DNA of 54,347 bases from Pseudomonadota bacterium (GCA_003576765.1 QEVP01000028.1:1-54347), one strand, 5' to 3'. Positions 7,111-15,649 are shown, counted from the first letter of the stretch. The notes: generated from the sequence alone by a model not told the origin. Made by a program: numbers and translations.

Positions 7111-8454
7111 ATGAGCGCTGTCGATATCTCGCGCTTCTTCGCCAACGACGGACGGGGTGCCATCGGCAACGCCTTTGCGTCGCGGCGCGCCGTGATGCCC
7201 TGGCGCGGCAGGCAGCCCGTTGCCAACGGTGACATCGACACGATCTGGCGGCACCTGATGTCCCGGCAGGGTTCGTCCCAAGGGCGGCTGGCGTATATCC
7301 ACGTCCCCTTCTGCGCCAATCATTGCTTGTTCTGCGGGTTTTATCGCAACGCCTACACCGCGCCTGGGGCCACCGCATACGCCGATCGCCTGATAGCCGA
7401 GATCGAACGCGAGGCCACCGAGCCCGGTGTTCGCCACGGCGCCATCAACGCGGTTTATCTCGGCGGCGGCACGCCGAGCGCGCTGTCGGCTAGGGATTTG
7501 ACCCGTCTCCTCGACACCGTGCGGCAGCACCTGCCGCTTGCGCCGGATTGCGAGATCACGCTTGAGGGCCGTATCGTCCACTTCGATGATGACAAAATCG
7601 ATGCCTGCATCTCTGCCGGCGTCAATCGCATCTCGGTCGGCGTGCAGACGTTCGATACCATGGTGCGCCGCCGCCAGGGACGGCGTGCCAGCAAGGAAGA
7701 AGCGATCCGGTTTCTCACCGGTCTCCGCGACCGCAACCGCGTCGCGCTGGTCGTCGATCTCCTCTATGGGCTGCCGGGACAGACGCCGGAGATATGGCGC
7801 GAGGACCTGCGCATCGCTGCAGATATCGCGCCCGATGGCGTCGATCTCTACGGCCTCAACCTTATTCCCGGCACGCCGCTGCAACGGGCGGTCGCCGCCG
7901 GCAAGCTCCACCCGACGCCATTACAGGACCTTGGGGCGATGTATGAAGCCGGCGCCCTGTTTTTTGCGAAGGCAGGCTGGCGGCAGATCAGCAACAGTCA
8001 CTGGGCGCGGACGCCACGCGAGCGCAACATCTATAACCTCTGCATCAAGCAGGGCGTCGATTGTCTGGCTTACGGCTCGGGCGCAGGCGGCACCATCGGG
8101 CGCTACGGCTACAGCGTCGCCGGCGACCTGCAACGGTATAACGCCGCAATCGCGGCCGGATACAAGCCGCTCGACGGCATGAACGTATCGGACGATCTCG
8201 ACCCCGTGCGCCATCGGGTGGCGGCCGGGTTCGAGGTCGGGCGGCTCGATCTGGCCGATCTTGCCCTGCCGCACATTCCCGATGTGGACGCGCTGTTCAC
8301 GCCGCTTCTAAACCAGTGGCAGCGCACCGGTCTGGTGACGCTGGACGGCAACCTGGTGCAACTCACCATCGCCGGCCGCTTCTGGTACAGCAACCTGATC
8401 GCGGCCTTCAACGACATTCTCGCCGGCACGTTACCAAACGCAAAATCCGTATAG
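7111..8454 (+). CDS. hutW: Radical SAM heme-degrading methyltransferase HutW/ChuW
   Basis: Anaerobic heme breakdown enzyme of the ChuW/HutW family, related to HemN/HemW: it uses S-adenosylmethionine to open the porphyrin ring without oxygen. In the 447-aa product the radical SAM cluster motif is C68-ANH-C72-LF-C75-GFY, followed by YLGGGTPSALS, ISVGVQTFD and DLLYGLPGQTPE as in coproporphyrinogen-oxidase relatives. The C-terminal half contains the HutW-like ISNSHWARTPRERNIYN segment. ATG at 7111 was chosen because GGGAGGTGGAG precedes it; an upstream in-frame TTG at 7087 lacks this. It lies beside, and convergent with, the hmuTUV heme transporter genes. A HemW-type role is the main alternative, but location and sequence favour HutW. 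Confidence 0.85.
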   Translation: MSAVDISRFFANDGRGAIGNAFASRRAVMPWRGRQPVANGDIDTIWRHLMSRQGSSQGRLAYIHVPFCANHCLFCGFYRNAYTAPGATAYADRLIAEIEREATEPGVRHGAINAVYLGGGTPSALSARDLTRLLDTVRQHLPLAPDCEITLEGRIVHFDDDKIDACISAGVNRISVGVQTFDTMVRRRQGRRASKEEAIRFLTGLRDRNRVALVVDLLYGLPGQTPEIWREDLRIAADIAPDGVDLYGLNLIPGTPLQRAVAAGKLHPTPLQDLGAMYEAGALFFAKAGWRQISNSHWARTPRERNIYNLCIKQGVDCLAYGSGAGGTIGRYGYSVAGDLQRYNAAIAAGYKPLDGMNVSDDLDPVRHRVAAGFEVGRLDLADLALPHIPDVDALFTPLLNQWQRTGLVTLDGNLVQLTIAGRFWYSNLIAAFNDILAGTLPNAKSV

Positions 8455-8455
8455 T

Positions 8456-9256
8456 TCAGGTATCCCGCGCCACCTGCATCGCCTGCGGGAGAATGGCCGG
8501 CAGGTTATCGGACGTTATCTCGACGCGGGTGTCGATGTCGAACACCTCGCGCAGGGTCGTTGCGGTGATGACGTCGCGCACCGGCCCGTCGGCGACGCCG
8601 CGGCCTCGATGCAGCACGACGACGCGATCGGCAAAGCGCGCGGCCAGATTGAGATCGTGCAGGATGGCGACGACCGCCGTCCCGTGGACCGCGCGGCGCT
8701 TTGCGGAATCGACCAGATCGAGCTGATGGCGCAGGTCGAGGCTTGAGGTCGGCTCGTCGAGCAGCAGCAGGCCGGGGCCGTGCGCCGCCTCGCCGCAGGC
8801 GAGTTGCACCAGCACGCGCGCAAAATGCGCGCGCTGCTGCTCGCCGCCCGACATCGTCGGCAACTCGCGCCTGCGAAACGCGGTCAGTCCCGTTTCGGCC
8901 AGCGCCGTCGCGATCAGCGCCTCGACTGCGGCGCCCCTCGCCTCGCCCGCGCCCATGCGCACGATCTCGTCGACCGTGAAGGCGAAGTTGACGGCAATGT
9001 GCTGCGACAGCACGGCGCGATGCCGTGCCAGATCGCGCGGCCGATAGGCCGAGAGCGCGCGGCCCTTGAACCGGACGTCGCCGGACGTCGGCGCGAGGTC
9101 GCCCGACATCAACCGCGCCAGCGTGGATTTGCCCGCCCCGTTCGGCCCGACGATGGCCACCGTCTCGCCGCCGTGCACGGTGAGCGCGACGCCGTCGAGC
9201 AGCGTCGCTGCACCGACGCGGACGGTGGCGCCGGCGACTTCCACCACCGCCGTCAT
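8456..9256 (-). CDS. hmuV: Heme ABC transporter ATP-binding protein HmuV
   Basis: Cytoplasmic ATPase that powers heme import through HmuU. The 266-aa product shows Walker A GPNGAGKST (residues 37-45), signature MSGGEQQRAHFARVL, Walker B LLLLDEPTSSLDLRHQ and the switch HDLNLAARFAD. The segment LSQHIAVNFAFTVDEIVRMG is typical of the HmuV/FecE branch. Its ATG overlaps the hmuU stop by four bases (ATGA), so the two are probably translationally coupled. The 3' end faces hutW only two bases away, leaving no room for a separate terminator. Confidence 0.95.
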   Translation of the reverse strand: MTAVVEVAGATVRVGAATLLDGVALTVHGGETVAIVGPNGAGKSTLARLMSGDLAPTSGDVRFKGRALSAYRPRDLARHRAVLSQHIAVNFAFTVDEIVRMGAGEARGAAVEALIATALAETGLTAFRRRELPTMSGGEQQRAHFARVLVQLACGEAAHGPGLLLLDEPTSSLDLRHQLDLVDSAKRRAVHGTAVVAILHDLNLAARFADRVVVLHRGRGVADGPVRDVITATTLREVFDIDTRVEITSDNLPAILPQAMQVARDT

Positions 9257-10293
9257 AGCGTCACCAGCGAACGCTGCCGCAGCAGCAGAAACAGGAAGAA
9301 CGGCGCGCCGACCGCTGCCGTCAAAATCCCGATCGGCACCTCGGCCGGCGCCGCCAGCGTCCGCGCCAGCGTATCGGCACCGATCAGCAGCATCGCTCCG
9401 CCGAGCGCACTTGCCGGCAGAAGCAGGCGATGGCCGGGACCGATGGAGATGCGCAACAGATGCGGCACGATAATGCCGACAAAGCCGATGACGCCGCTGA
9501 TCGACACCGCGACCCCGGTCATCGCCGACACCACCACGATCGACAGCACCTTGAGCACCTGCACGTTGATGCCGCTGTGGAACGCCTCGGATTCGCCTAG
9601 CACCAGCAGATCGAGGCCGCGCGCAATGAACGGGATCGCGAGCAAGCCCGCGCCCAGCGCCGGCAGCAGCGTCGCCGTCTTGCCCCAGGTCGCGCCGCTG
9701 ACCGAGCCTAGCATCCAGAACGTGATGTCGCGCAGTTGCCGGTCGTCGGCGATGAACACCAGGAGCCCGGTGCCGGCGTTGGTCAATGCGGCGATCGCCA
9801 ACCCGGCAAGCAGAAAGATGGCAATCGAGGTGCGGCCGCGCCAGCTCGAAATCGTGTACAACGCCCAGGTGGTGAGCAGCGCGCCTGCGAAAGCGGCGAG
9901 CGGCAGCAGTTCGACGTGGCGCAGCCACGGCACGGCGATCAACGGCGCATCCATCAGGACGATGGTCAGCGCCGCGCCGAAGGCCCCGCCGCTGGCCACG
10001 CCGACCAGCGCCGGATCGGCCAGCGGGTTGCGGAACAACCCCTGCATGACGGTCCCGGACAACGCCAGCATCGCCCCGATAGCCGCCGTGGCAACGATGC
10101 GCGGAATGCGGATCGACCACAGCACCAGTTCGTCGCGCGCCAGCATCGCCCCGTCCGGCGCGGCGCCGAGGCCAAGCGCGGGAAAGAGCCGCGACAGCGG
10201 GATGCCGGCGGCGCCAATGGTGAGCGCCAGCACGGCGACGGCGGCCAGAGCCACGGTCAGCCCGGTCAGTACCACGGTGGGGCGCGGTCGCAT
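9253..10293 (-). CDS. hmuU: Heme ABC transporter permease HmuU
   Basis: FecCD/BtuC-family permease, 346 aa, about ten transmembrane helices. Family landmarks: IRIPRIVATAAIGAMLALSGTVMQGLFRNPLADPALVGVASGG in the first third, FWMLGSVSGATW mid-protein, and GVIGFVGIIVPHLLRISIGPGHRLLLPASALGGA near the end. It forms the membrane channel for heme delivered by HmuT and driven by HmuV. It starts 15 bases after the hmuT stop and overlaps hmuV, giving hmuT-hmuU-hmuV in one minus-strand operon. Confidence 0.95.
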   Translation of the reverse strand: MRPRPTVVLTGLTVALAAVAVLALTIGAAGIPLSRLFPALGLGAAPDGAMLARDELVLWSIRIPRIVATAAIGAMLALSGTVMQGLFRNPLADPALVGVASGGAFGAALTIVLMDAPLIAVPWLRHVELLPLAAFAGALLTTWALYTISSWRGRTSIAIFLLAGLAIAALTNAGTGLLVFIADDRQLRDITFWMLGSVSGATWGKTATLLPALGAGLLAIPFIARGLDLLVLGESEAFHSGINVQVLKVLSIVVVSAMTGVAVSISGVIGFVGIIVPHLLRISIGPGHRLLLPASALGGAMLLIGADTLARTLAAPAEVPIGILTAAVGAPFFLFLLLRQRSLVTL

Positions 10294-10308
10294 GCGGCAG
10301 CGCCGAGC

Positions 10309-11280
10309 CTAGTTCCGGCAATCGGCGGATCGCACCGCGGACGCCCACGCGGCTTTGCCGATCACGTCAGGATAGAGCTGCACGGCAAGATCGTGGGCGG
10401 CCGCAGCGGTCCGCGGCCCGAAGCCGAGCAGATAGAGCCCATCCATGGCGATGAATGCCTTGCGCGCCGCCGCTGGCGTCAGGGCAAAAGCCGGGTTGGC
10501 AAAGATCGCGTCGGCGGACATGTCGTCGGGACCGCCACGCTGCATCGACAGAATGACGTCGGGCCGCGCCGCTCCGATCGCTTCATCGGTCATCGCCTTG
10601 TAGCCATCATAGGAATCGACCGCGTTGACACCGCCGGCGAGCTTGATGATCGCATCTGCCGCCGTCGCACGGCCGGCGACATTGATCTTGCCGTTGACCA
10701 TCGACATCACGAACATCACGCGCAGCGGCTTGCCGATCTTGCCGCGCAGCTCCCGCATCGCGGCGATATCCCTGCCGACTACATCGGCCAGGCATGCACC
10801 GCGCGTTTCCGCGTGCATCACGCAGGCCACCGCGCGAATCTTCTCGAGGATGCCGTCCTCGCTGTAGGTCTCCGAGATCAGATGAAACGGGATGCCGGCG
10901 TTTTCGAGAATGGTCAGCGTGTCCTTGGGACCGGAGCCCGCAACCGCGAGGATCATCTGCGGGTTGAGGCCGAGCACGCCCTCCGGCGAGAGCTGACGCA
11001 TGTAGCCGACATTCGGCTTGGTCTTGAGCGCCTCGGGTGGATAGAGGCTCGTGGTATCGACACCGACGATGCGATCCTCCAGCCCGAGCGCATAAAGGAT
11101 CTCGGTGACAGCGCCGCCGATCGAGACCACGCGCGTGGGCATGGCAGCGCCGGATTGCGCGGATGCCGGGCTGACGACCGCGGCGGTGGTCGCCGCAAGA
11201 CCGACGCCGGCAAGCACCGGCAGACTCGTCGCCATAACCAGCAGGCGCAGCGTGCGAGTGAAGGAACTGTCCGGTTTCAT
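10309..11280 (-). CDS. hmuT: Periplasmic heme-binding protein HmuT
   Basis: Substrate-binding protein for the HmuUV transporter. The 323-aa product starts with a signal peptide (basic RTLRLLVMATSLPVLAGVGLAATTAAVV, cleavage probably near SPASAQS), followed by TRVVSIGGAVTEILYALGLEDRIVGVDTTSLYP, the standard start of HmuT/BtuF-type domains. KPNVGYMRQLSPEGVLGLNPQMILA and ARPDVILSMQRG also fit. ATG at 11280 was preferred to an in-frame TTG at 11322 because it places the signal peptide at the N-terminus. It is divergent from the IsdG-type gene, with about 260 bases of shared regulatory DNA between them. Confidence 0.93.
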   Translation of the reverse strand: MKPDSSFTRTLRLLVMATSLPVLAGVGLAATTAAVVSPASAQSGAAMPTRVVSIGGAVTEILYALGLEDRIVGVDTTSLYPPEALKTKPNVGYMRQLSPEGVLGLNPQMILAVAGSGPKDTLTILENAGIPFHLISETYSEDGILEKIRAVACVMHAETRGACLADVVGRDIAAMRELRGKIGKPLRVMFVMSMVNGKINVAGRATAADAIIKLAGGVNAVDSYDGYKAMTDEAIGAARPDVILSMQRGGPDDMSADAIFANPAFALTPAAARKAFIAMDGLYLLGFGPRTAAAAHDLAVQLYPDVIGKAAWASAVRSADCRN

Positions 11281-11428
11281 CTGGTGGCGATCAGTCTGGC
11301 GGCGCCGTTCGTCGTGATGCAATAGCGAGCCGCGTCGTTCACCTGCGCAGCCTTATGGGAGGACAGGCACATATCGCGGTTTCATGATCACCCGCTTTAT
11401 AGGTGCGTCCGGCAGCCGATACCAAGAC

Positions 11429-11451
11429 TTGCGTTTTATAATCGATATAAT
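11429..11451. promoter_or_regulatory. AT-rich promoter/operator patch between hmuT and the heme monooxygenase gene
   Basis: TTGCGTTTTATAATCGATATAAT stands out from GC-rich surroundings and contains two TATAAT hexamers (11437-11442, 11446-11451) and an imperfect palindrome centred on ATCGAT. It sits about 90 bases before the plus-strand gene and 150 before hmuT, so it may serve both directions. No clean -35 partner is seen, so this is tentative. Confidence 0.3.
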
Positions 11452-11542
11452 GTCCCGGGGGTTGTGTTGACCGGCCCTCCCGCCACCTGTACGGGTCGTA
11501 GCAGGACCTAAAGCTCAGGTGCTGAAGCGGAAAGAGACGACG

Positions 11543-11884
11543 ATGTTCATTGCGATGAATCGCTTCAAGGTGAAAAAGGGCATGGAAGAGACCTTCGAGC
11601 AGGTCTGGTCCAGCCGAGAATCCTATCTCGACCGCATGACGGGCTTCGTCGAGTTTCAGCTGCTGAAGGGACCGGAGGCCGACGACCACACGCTGTACGC
11701 CTCGCACACGGTGTGGCGCTCGCAGGACAATTTCGAGGCATGGACGCGCTCGCCTGAATTCCGCGACGCTCATGCCCGCGCCGGCAACAAGACACCAACC
11801 GCCTCTCTCTATCTCGAACATCCGAAGTTCGAGGGGTTTGAAGTGCGCCTGACCGAGACCAACGGCAAAGCCACCGCCGCCTGA
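11543..11884 (+). CDS. hmuQ: IsdG/HmuQ-type heme-degrading monooxygenase
   Basis: Dimeric ferredoxin-like enzyme expected to degrade heme with oxygen and release iron. The 113-aa product has the catalytic triad of the IsdG family at matching positions: Asn6 (IAMNRFKV), Trp67 (NFEAWTRS) and His77 (FRDAHARA). VWSSRESYLDRMTGFVEFQLLKG is also characteristic. In Bradyrhizobium such proteins are called HmuQ/HmuD. ATG at 11543 was chosen over GTG 11519 because AAAGAG lies six bases before it. It is followed after 13 bases by hutX, probably co-transcribed, and supplies the aerobic counterpart of HutW. Confidence 0.85.
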   Translation: MFIAMNRFKVKKGMEETFEQVWSSRESYLDRMTGFVEFQLLKGPEADDHTLYASHTVWRSQDNFEAWTRSPEFRDAHARAGNKTPTASLYLEHPKFEGFEVRLTETNGKATAA

Positions 11885-11897
11885 GCCAAAAGCCGCC

Positions 11898-12386
11898 ATG
11901 ACCGCATCAAGCGTGCTCCAGTCTGCGATGCGCGACGATCCCGGCGCGGTGATCGAGGACGTCGCACGCCAGCATGGGGTCACGCCGCGCGACGTCATTG
12001 AGGCACTGCCCGAAGAGATGCGCCGCATCAAAAGCGGCGAGCATTTCGTTGCCGCGATGCAGGACATCGCGGGCTGGGGCGAGGTGACGCTGATCGTGCA
12101 TACCGACGACGGGATTTTCGAAGTCACCGGCCCCCTGCCGCCGGGCGAAATCGGCCGCGGCTACTTCAACCTGATGCAGCCGAAGGGCTTGCACGGCCAC
12201 CTGCGCCATGAGCGCTGCGGAGGCATCGCCTTCGTCGAGCGGCCGTTCATGGGCAAGGCATCGGCGTTCGTCGCCTTCCTCAATCGTGACGGCGGCATCA
12301 TGTTCAAGGTGTTCGTCGGCCGCGACGAGACGCGCGCGCTGCGTGCCGACCAGCTTGCCGCGTTCCGCAAGCTCGCCGCGGCGTAA
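11898..12386 (+). CDS. hutX: Heme utilization carrier protein HutX/ChuX
   Basis: Cytoplasmic heme-binding protein of the HutX/ChuX family, thought to receive imported heme and pass it to the degrading enzymes; Vibrio HutX delivers heme to HutZ. The 162-aa product has the family features DVARQHGVTPRDVIEALP near the start, WGEVTLIVHTDDGIFEVTGPLPPGEIGRGYFNL, then HGHLRHERCGGIAFVERPFMGKASAFVAFLNRDGGIMFKVFVGRD. It probably shares an mRNA with the IsdG-type gene. No HmuS-type chaperone is present, so HutX is likely the only cytoplasmic heme handler in this locus. Confidence 0.9.
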   Translation: MTASSVLQSAMRDDPGAVIEDVARQHGVTPRDVIEALPEEMRRIKSGEHFVAAMQDIAGWGEVTLIVHTDDGIFEVTGPLPPGEIGRGYFNLMQPKGLHGHLRHERCGGIAFVERPFMGKASAFVAFLNRDGGIMFKVFVGRDETRALRADQLAAFRKLAAA

Positions 12387-12405
12387 GCTCAGCCCCGAAG
12401 CAGCA

Positions 12406-12471
12406 TTGCCGGGATCGACCCGGCAAACCGTCGTTTTCGAGTTGATGGATGCGCGGGATAGGCCCGCGCAT
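12406..12471. terminator. Two tandem hairpins between convergent hutX and hmuR
   Basis: The first hairpin has a perfect 8-bp stem (TTGCCGGG 12406-12413 with CCCGGCAA 12419-12426, loop ATCGA), and TTTT follows at 12433. The second has a perfect 9-bp stem (ATGCGCGGG 12449-12457 with CCCGCGCAT 12463-12471, loop ATAGG). They lie between two gene ends and probably stop transcription both ways; the second also resembles dispersed palindromic repeats of this bacterial group. Confidence 0.6.
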
Positions 12472-12500
12472 GACGCTCATCGGGATAACGGGCGATTGTT

Positions 12501-14672
12501 CTAGAACGTCATCCTCGCCGTCAGCTCGACGCTGCGGCCGGTGCCCGGCAGTTCATCGAAGGACGAACGGTATTCCTCGTTGAGGATGTTGTTGAAGTGA
12601 ACGCCGAGACGGAGCCTGCCGTTCTCGCCAAACGAACCGCCGAATGCGAAGTTGAGCGTCCCCCAGGACGGAAGACTGCGCACGACCAGCGCACCAGAGT
12701 CCATCGACGCGAGTTTCACGCCGCTCGATGCCCGGACGAACAGATCGGCCCACATCGGAGCCCCGGCCACCTGCCCTTCCCAACGCACGCCGAGGCGGCC
12801 GGCAAGCAGCGGCGTGTCGCTGTCGTAGGTCGACCAGGTCTGGAAATCGAGCCTGCGCCGCATCCACGCGCCCGTGACATAAGGCGTCAGGGAGGTGTTC
12901 GGAAGCGTGTATTCCGCCGTCATTTCCAGTCCATAGGTGACGGCACCGTCGGCGTTCACGTAGATGAAATTGGCGGGAGGCGCACCGATCGGGCAGCCGG
13001 CGTTGGCGGTGCACGGCACGCTGGTGATGTAGTCCTTCGCCTTGGTGTAGAACGCAGCGGTGTCGAGAACCAGGCCGCCCGCGTTGTAACGGGCGCCGAT
13101 CTCGATATTGCGCGACGTCTCGGCGACGAGGTTGGGGTTGCCGTAGGTCAGCACCCCACGTCCCGCGCTCGAGTCCGTGAAGAGCTGGAGCAGCGTCGGC
13201 GTGATATAGCCTTCGGAGTACATCGTCCTGAGCGTCGTGTTCGGGAGGCCCGTATAGGTCAGGCCCGCCGAGGTGACAACACGATCGTCGTTGCCACTTC
13301 CGAGGCCAGTACGCGCCGGATTGGTGGTGCGGTTGAGAACCGTCTCGGTGTGATAGTAGCGCAGGCCGGCGATGAGCTTGAAATTCTCCGCGAACGACCA
13401 TTGATCCTGGACGAAGGCGGACGTCGTATTGATCGACGCATCGTCGAAGGTCGATGTAAACGTTGCCATCGGCGGTCGCGGCCTTATCGTCGTGGTGGTC
13501 GTCGATGTCTTGTCGGTCAGGAGGTTGTCGGTCAGGTAGTTCAATCCCGCGATCGTATAATGGTCGGGATGGAACTGGAGATCGACCTGGGCCGTGCCGC
13601 CGTAGTTGACGTTTCGGTCGTCCGAGGTCGAGACCACGCCGACCGTGATAGGCGGCGTGGGGTTCATCCCCACTTCGTTGCGGAACAAGCGGTCCACGGT
13701 CTGGTAGTAGGCATCGACATGGACCTTGCGCACCACCGGGCTCAGATCCTTGCCGTCATAATAGACGCCGACCTTGCGCAGGTCGCGCTTGGGCAAATCG
13801 ATGTTGAAGCGGGTGATCGGATAAGTGAGGGTCGCCGGGTCGGTCCAGCTTTCGGTTTTGAGCCGATGCTGTTCGGCCTTGAGCGCGATGTAGTGGTTGC
13901 CTTGCTCGCCGAAGGTATAGCCCAGATGCGCGGACAGGTTGTCGTTGCTGTAGGACGTTCCGTCGAGCCGCCCGGTGGACGTGTATTGCCCGACCGGGAC
14001 CCTGCGGTCGCCGTGATCGCTGAACCCGCCGGACAGCCGATAATCGAACTGCCCCACCGTGCCGGAGGCAGCAGCCCAGCCCTGCCAGCCGGCAGTGCCG
14101 GAATAATAGGCACCACCCATTTCGAGCTGGAGCGGCTTGGGCGCACCGCGCTTGGTGATGATGTTGACGACGCCGCCGATCGCCTTGGCGCCATACAATA
14201 CGGACGCCGGGCCGCGCACGACATCGATCCGCTCGACATTGGACGGATCGACGAGGATCGGCGTGCCGTAGGTGCTGTGGTCGGTGATCTCCTGGCCGTC
14301 CACCAGAATGGTGACCCGCCGCGAGGATTCGCCGCGGATGCGGATGCGCTTCATGCCGGCCGCCGACGAATCGATGACCTCGACGCCCGGCACGTCGCGC
14401 AGCATTTCGGCGATGCTTTCCGGCGGCTGGCGTTGCAGCTTGTCCTGGCCGATGACCGACACGGAGGCCGGGTTGTCCTGCACCGAAAGCTCGGTTCTCG
14501 TGCCGACAACGGTGATCTCGTCAAGCCAGGTTGTGCCGCCCTGCTGCGCATGCGCGACATCGAGGGCGGCGGGCGCTGCCGACAGCAGCAGCGCAAGGGT
14601 CGCGGCTTTAAGAATGGTCCGGCGCGAACTGTCCTGCACCTTCCGGCTGATGACGATGGTCGCGTTGTTCAT
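12501..14672 (-). CDS. hmuR: TonB-dependent heme/hemoglobin-type outer-membrane receptor
   Basis: Outer-membrane beta-barrel that takes up its ligand using TonB energy. The 723-aa product starts with a signal peptide (RRTILKAATLALLLSAAPAALDVAHAQ) and a TonB box-like ITVVGTRTE, followed by the plug (MLRDVPGVEVIDSS, IRIRGESSRRVTILVDGQE, VVRGPASVLYGAKAIGGVVNIITKRG). The barrel ends in ARMTF with terminal Phe. The heme-receptor NPNL box is present (YGNPNLVAETSRNIEIG), but the expected FRAP box reads YITP and no histidine lies between the two. GGAGAG precedes ATG 14672. Heme as ligand is inferred mainly from the neighbouring heme genes. Confidence 0.88.
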   Translation of the reverse strand: MNNATIVISRKVQDSSRRTILKAATLALLLSAAPAALDVAHAQQGGTTWLDEITVVGTRTELSVQDNPASVSVIGQDKLQRQPPESIAEMLRDVPGVEVIDSSAAGMKRIRIRGESSRRVTILVDGQEITDHSTYGTPILVDPSNVERIDVVRGPASVLYGAKAIGGVVNIITKRGAPKPLQLEMGGAYYSGTAGWQGWAAASGTVGQFDYRLSGGFSDHGDRRVPVGQYTSTGRLDGTSYSNDNLSAHLGYTFGEQGNHYIALKAEQHRLKTESWTDPATLTYPITRFNIDLPKRDLRKVGVYYDGKDLSPVVRKVHVDAYYQTVDRLFRNEVGMNPTPPITVGVVSTSDDRNVNYGGTAQVDLQFHPDHYTIAGLNYLTDNLLTDKTSTTTTTIRPRPPMATFTSTFDDASINTTSAFVQDQWSFAENFKLIAGLRYYHTETVLNRTTNPARTGLGSGNDDRVVTSAGLTYTGLPNTTLRTMYSEGYITPTLLQLFTDSSAGRGVLTYGNPNLVAETSRNIEIGARYNAGGLVLDTAAFYTKAKDYITSVPCTANAGCPIGAPPANFIYVNADGAVTYGLEMTAEYTLPNTSLTPYVTGAWMRRRLDFQTWSTYDSDTPLLAGRLGVRWEGQVAGAPMWADLFVRASSGVKLASMDSGALVVRSLPSWGTLNFAFGGSFGENGRLRLGVHFNNILNEEYRSSFDELPGTGRSVELTARMTF

Positions 14673-14757
14673 GATCTTCGCTCTCCAGACCTGTCGTTGC
14701 ACGCGGGGACGTCGCCCACGGCATATCGATGCGTCGATTTTGTTGACCCGTCAGCGG

Positions 14758-15114
14758 CTACTGCGTTCGCGGAAGCAACTTCTGGGCCGACGTCGCGCAA
14801 TAGCGTCCCTCGCCGGCTACGCCCGCCGCCTCGCAGGAGGCGACAGGCGCAACCGTTGCGTTGTTGTCATCGAAGGAAATGACGTAAGAATAGCGCTCGG
14901 CATCGTCCCCGCTTCCGTGGACGAAGGATTCGAACTGAACGTCCGACGAGCGGCAGATCATCTGCTTGATCTCGATATCGCCTTTCTCGAGGATGCCGCG
15001 CACGACGGTGGCGCGCTTCTCGCAGTCCTCTAGCGTCGGGGTGTTGACGAAGGCGGCCGACAACTGAGCGCCGCTGGTCAAGGTGAGGATGATCATCAGA
15101 AAAGCGGACGCCAT
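14758..15114 (-). CDS. Small exported protein of unknown function upstream of hmuR
   Basis: 118-aa product with a clear N-terminal signal peptide (ASAFLMIILTLTSGAQLSAAF) and a small mature domain with four cysteines (EDCEKRA, QMICRSS, ASCEAAG, GRYCATS), suggesting a periplasmic protein with two disulfides. No family is recognised. ATG at 15114 is preferred over ATG 15120 because AGAGGGAA then lies at a proper distance. The hmuR start is 85 bases downstream on the same strand, so the two may be co-transcribed and this protein could take part in heme or iron handling (inference). Confidence 0.65.
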   Translation of the reverse strand: MASAFLMIILTLTSGAQLSAAFVNTPTLEDCEKRATVVRGILEKGDIEIKQMICRSSDVQFESFVHGSGDDAERYSYVISFDDNNATVAPVASCEAAGVAGEGRYCATSAQKLLPRTQ

Positions 15115-15520
15115 TATCATTTCCCTCTTGCTTCGAGGAAAAGCCCCGCCCCGCCGCGAGATATGGCTCGATGAGGTTTGGGCGAGACGGCGAAGTCCGC
15201 GGCTTTTCTGAAAGCGAACGGGGCAGGGATCGAGTCCCCGCACAGCCCCGACGCGAGTAGTCCCAAACGGATGGCGACCATCAGCTTACCCCTGACCGCC
15301 TGTCGCGCGGCCATTCCCCACTCAGCCAGCGCTGCGTCGATAGCGCATCAGCCTCCAAGCGAAATCCGTGTCGAACGTTGCTTGCGACAGCGTTCGTTCG
15401 CTTCCGGCGCTTTGAACAGCGCATGGTTTTGCTGTAGAGGCCGAGGTCTCTTGAAGCAATATTCCAAGTATATGTTTTGATAGATTGTAAATTCTGTTGC
15501 CGCTTCACGCATCGCGACAA

Positions 15521-15545
15521 TCAAATTGTTCTTAGTCTAATTTGA
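15521..15545. promoter_or_regulatory. Inverted repeat, possible operator
   Basis: Perfect 7-bp arms TCAAATT and AATTTGA flank an 11-base AT-rich spacer in otherwise GC-rich DNA. It lies about 400 bases before the exported-protein gene and between it and marR. Regulator unknown. Confidence 0.3.
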
Positions 15546-15624
15546 AAATCGTAGCGGGTGGATCGACTCTCAAGACGAGCGATAGCAGTGCCTTACGTCC
15601 TGCGGCAACCGCCCTGCCCTCATG

Positions 15625-15649
15625 GTCTTTCGCGTGAACAGCGAAAGAC
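15625..15649 (-). terminator. Hairpin just after marR
   Basis: Perfect 9-bp stem GTCTTTCGC / GCGAAAGAC with a 7-base loop, 11 bases beyond the marR stop codon. There is no T tract, so it may be a Rho-assisted or RNA-stabilising end. Confidence 0.5.

Noticed and set aside
15180..15300. Possible cobalamin or other riboswitch upstream of the hmuR group
   Set aside because: The GGGGAC/GTCCCC-type pairing and GC-rich segments looked suggestive, but the B12-box and the conserved junction sequences of known riboswitch classes were not found.
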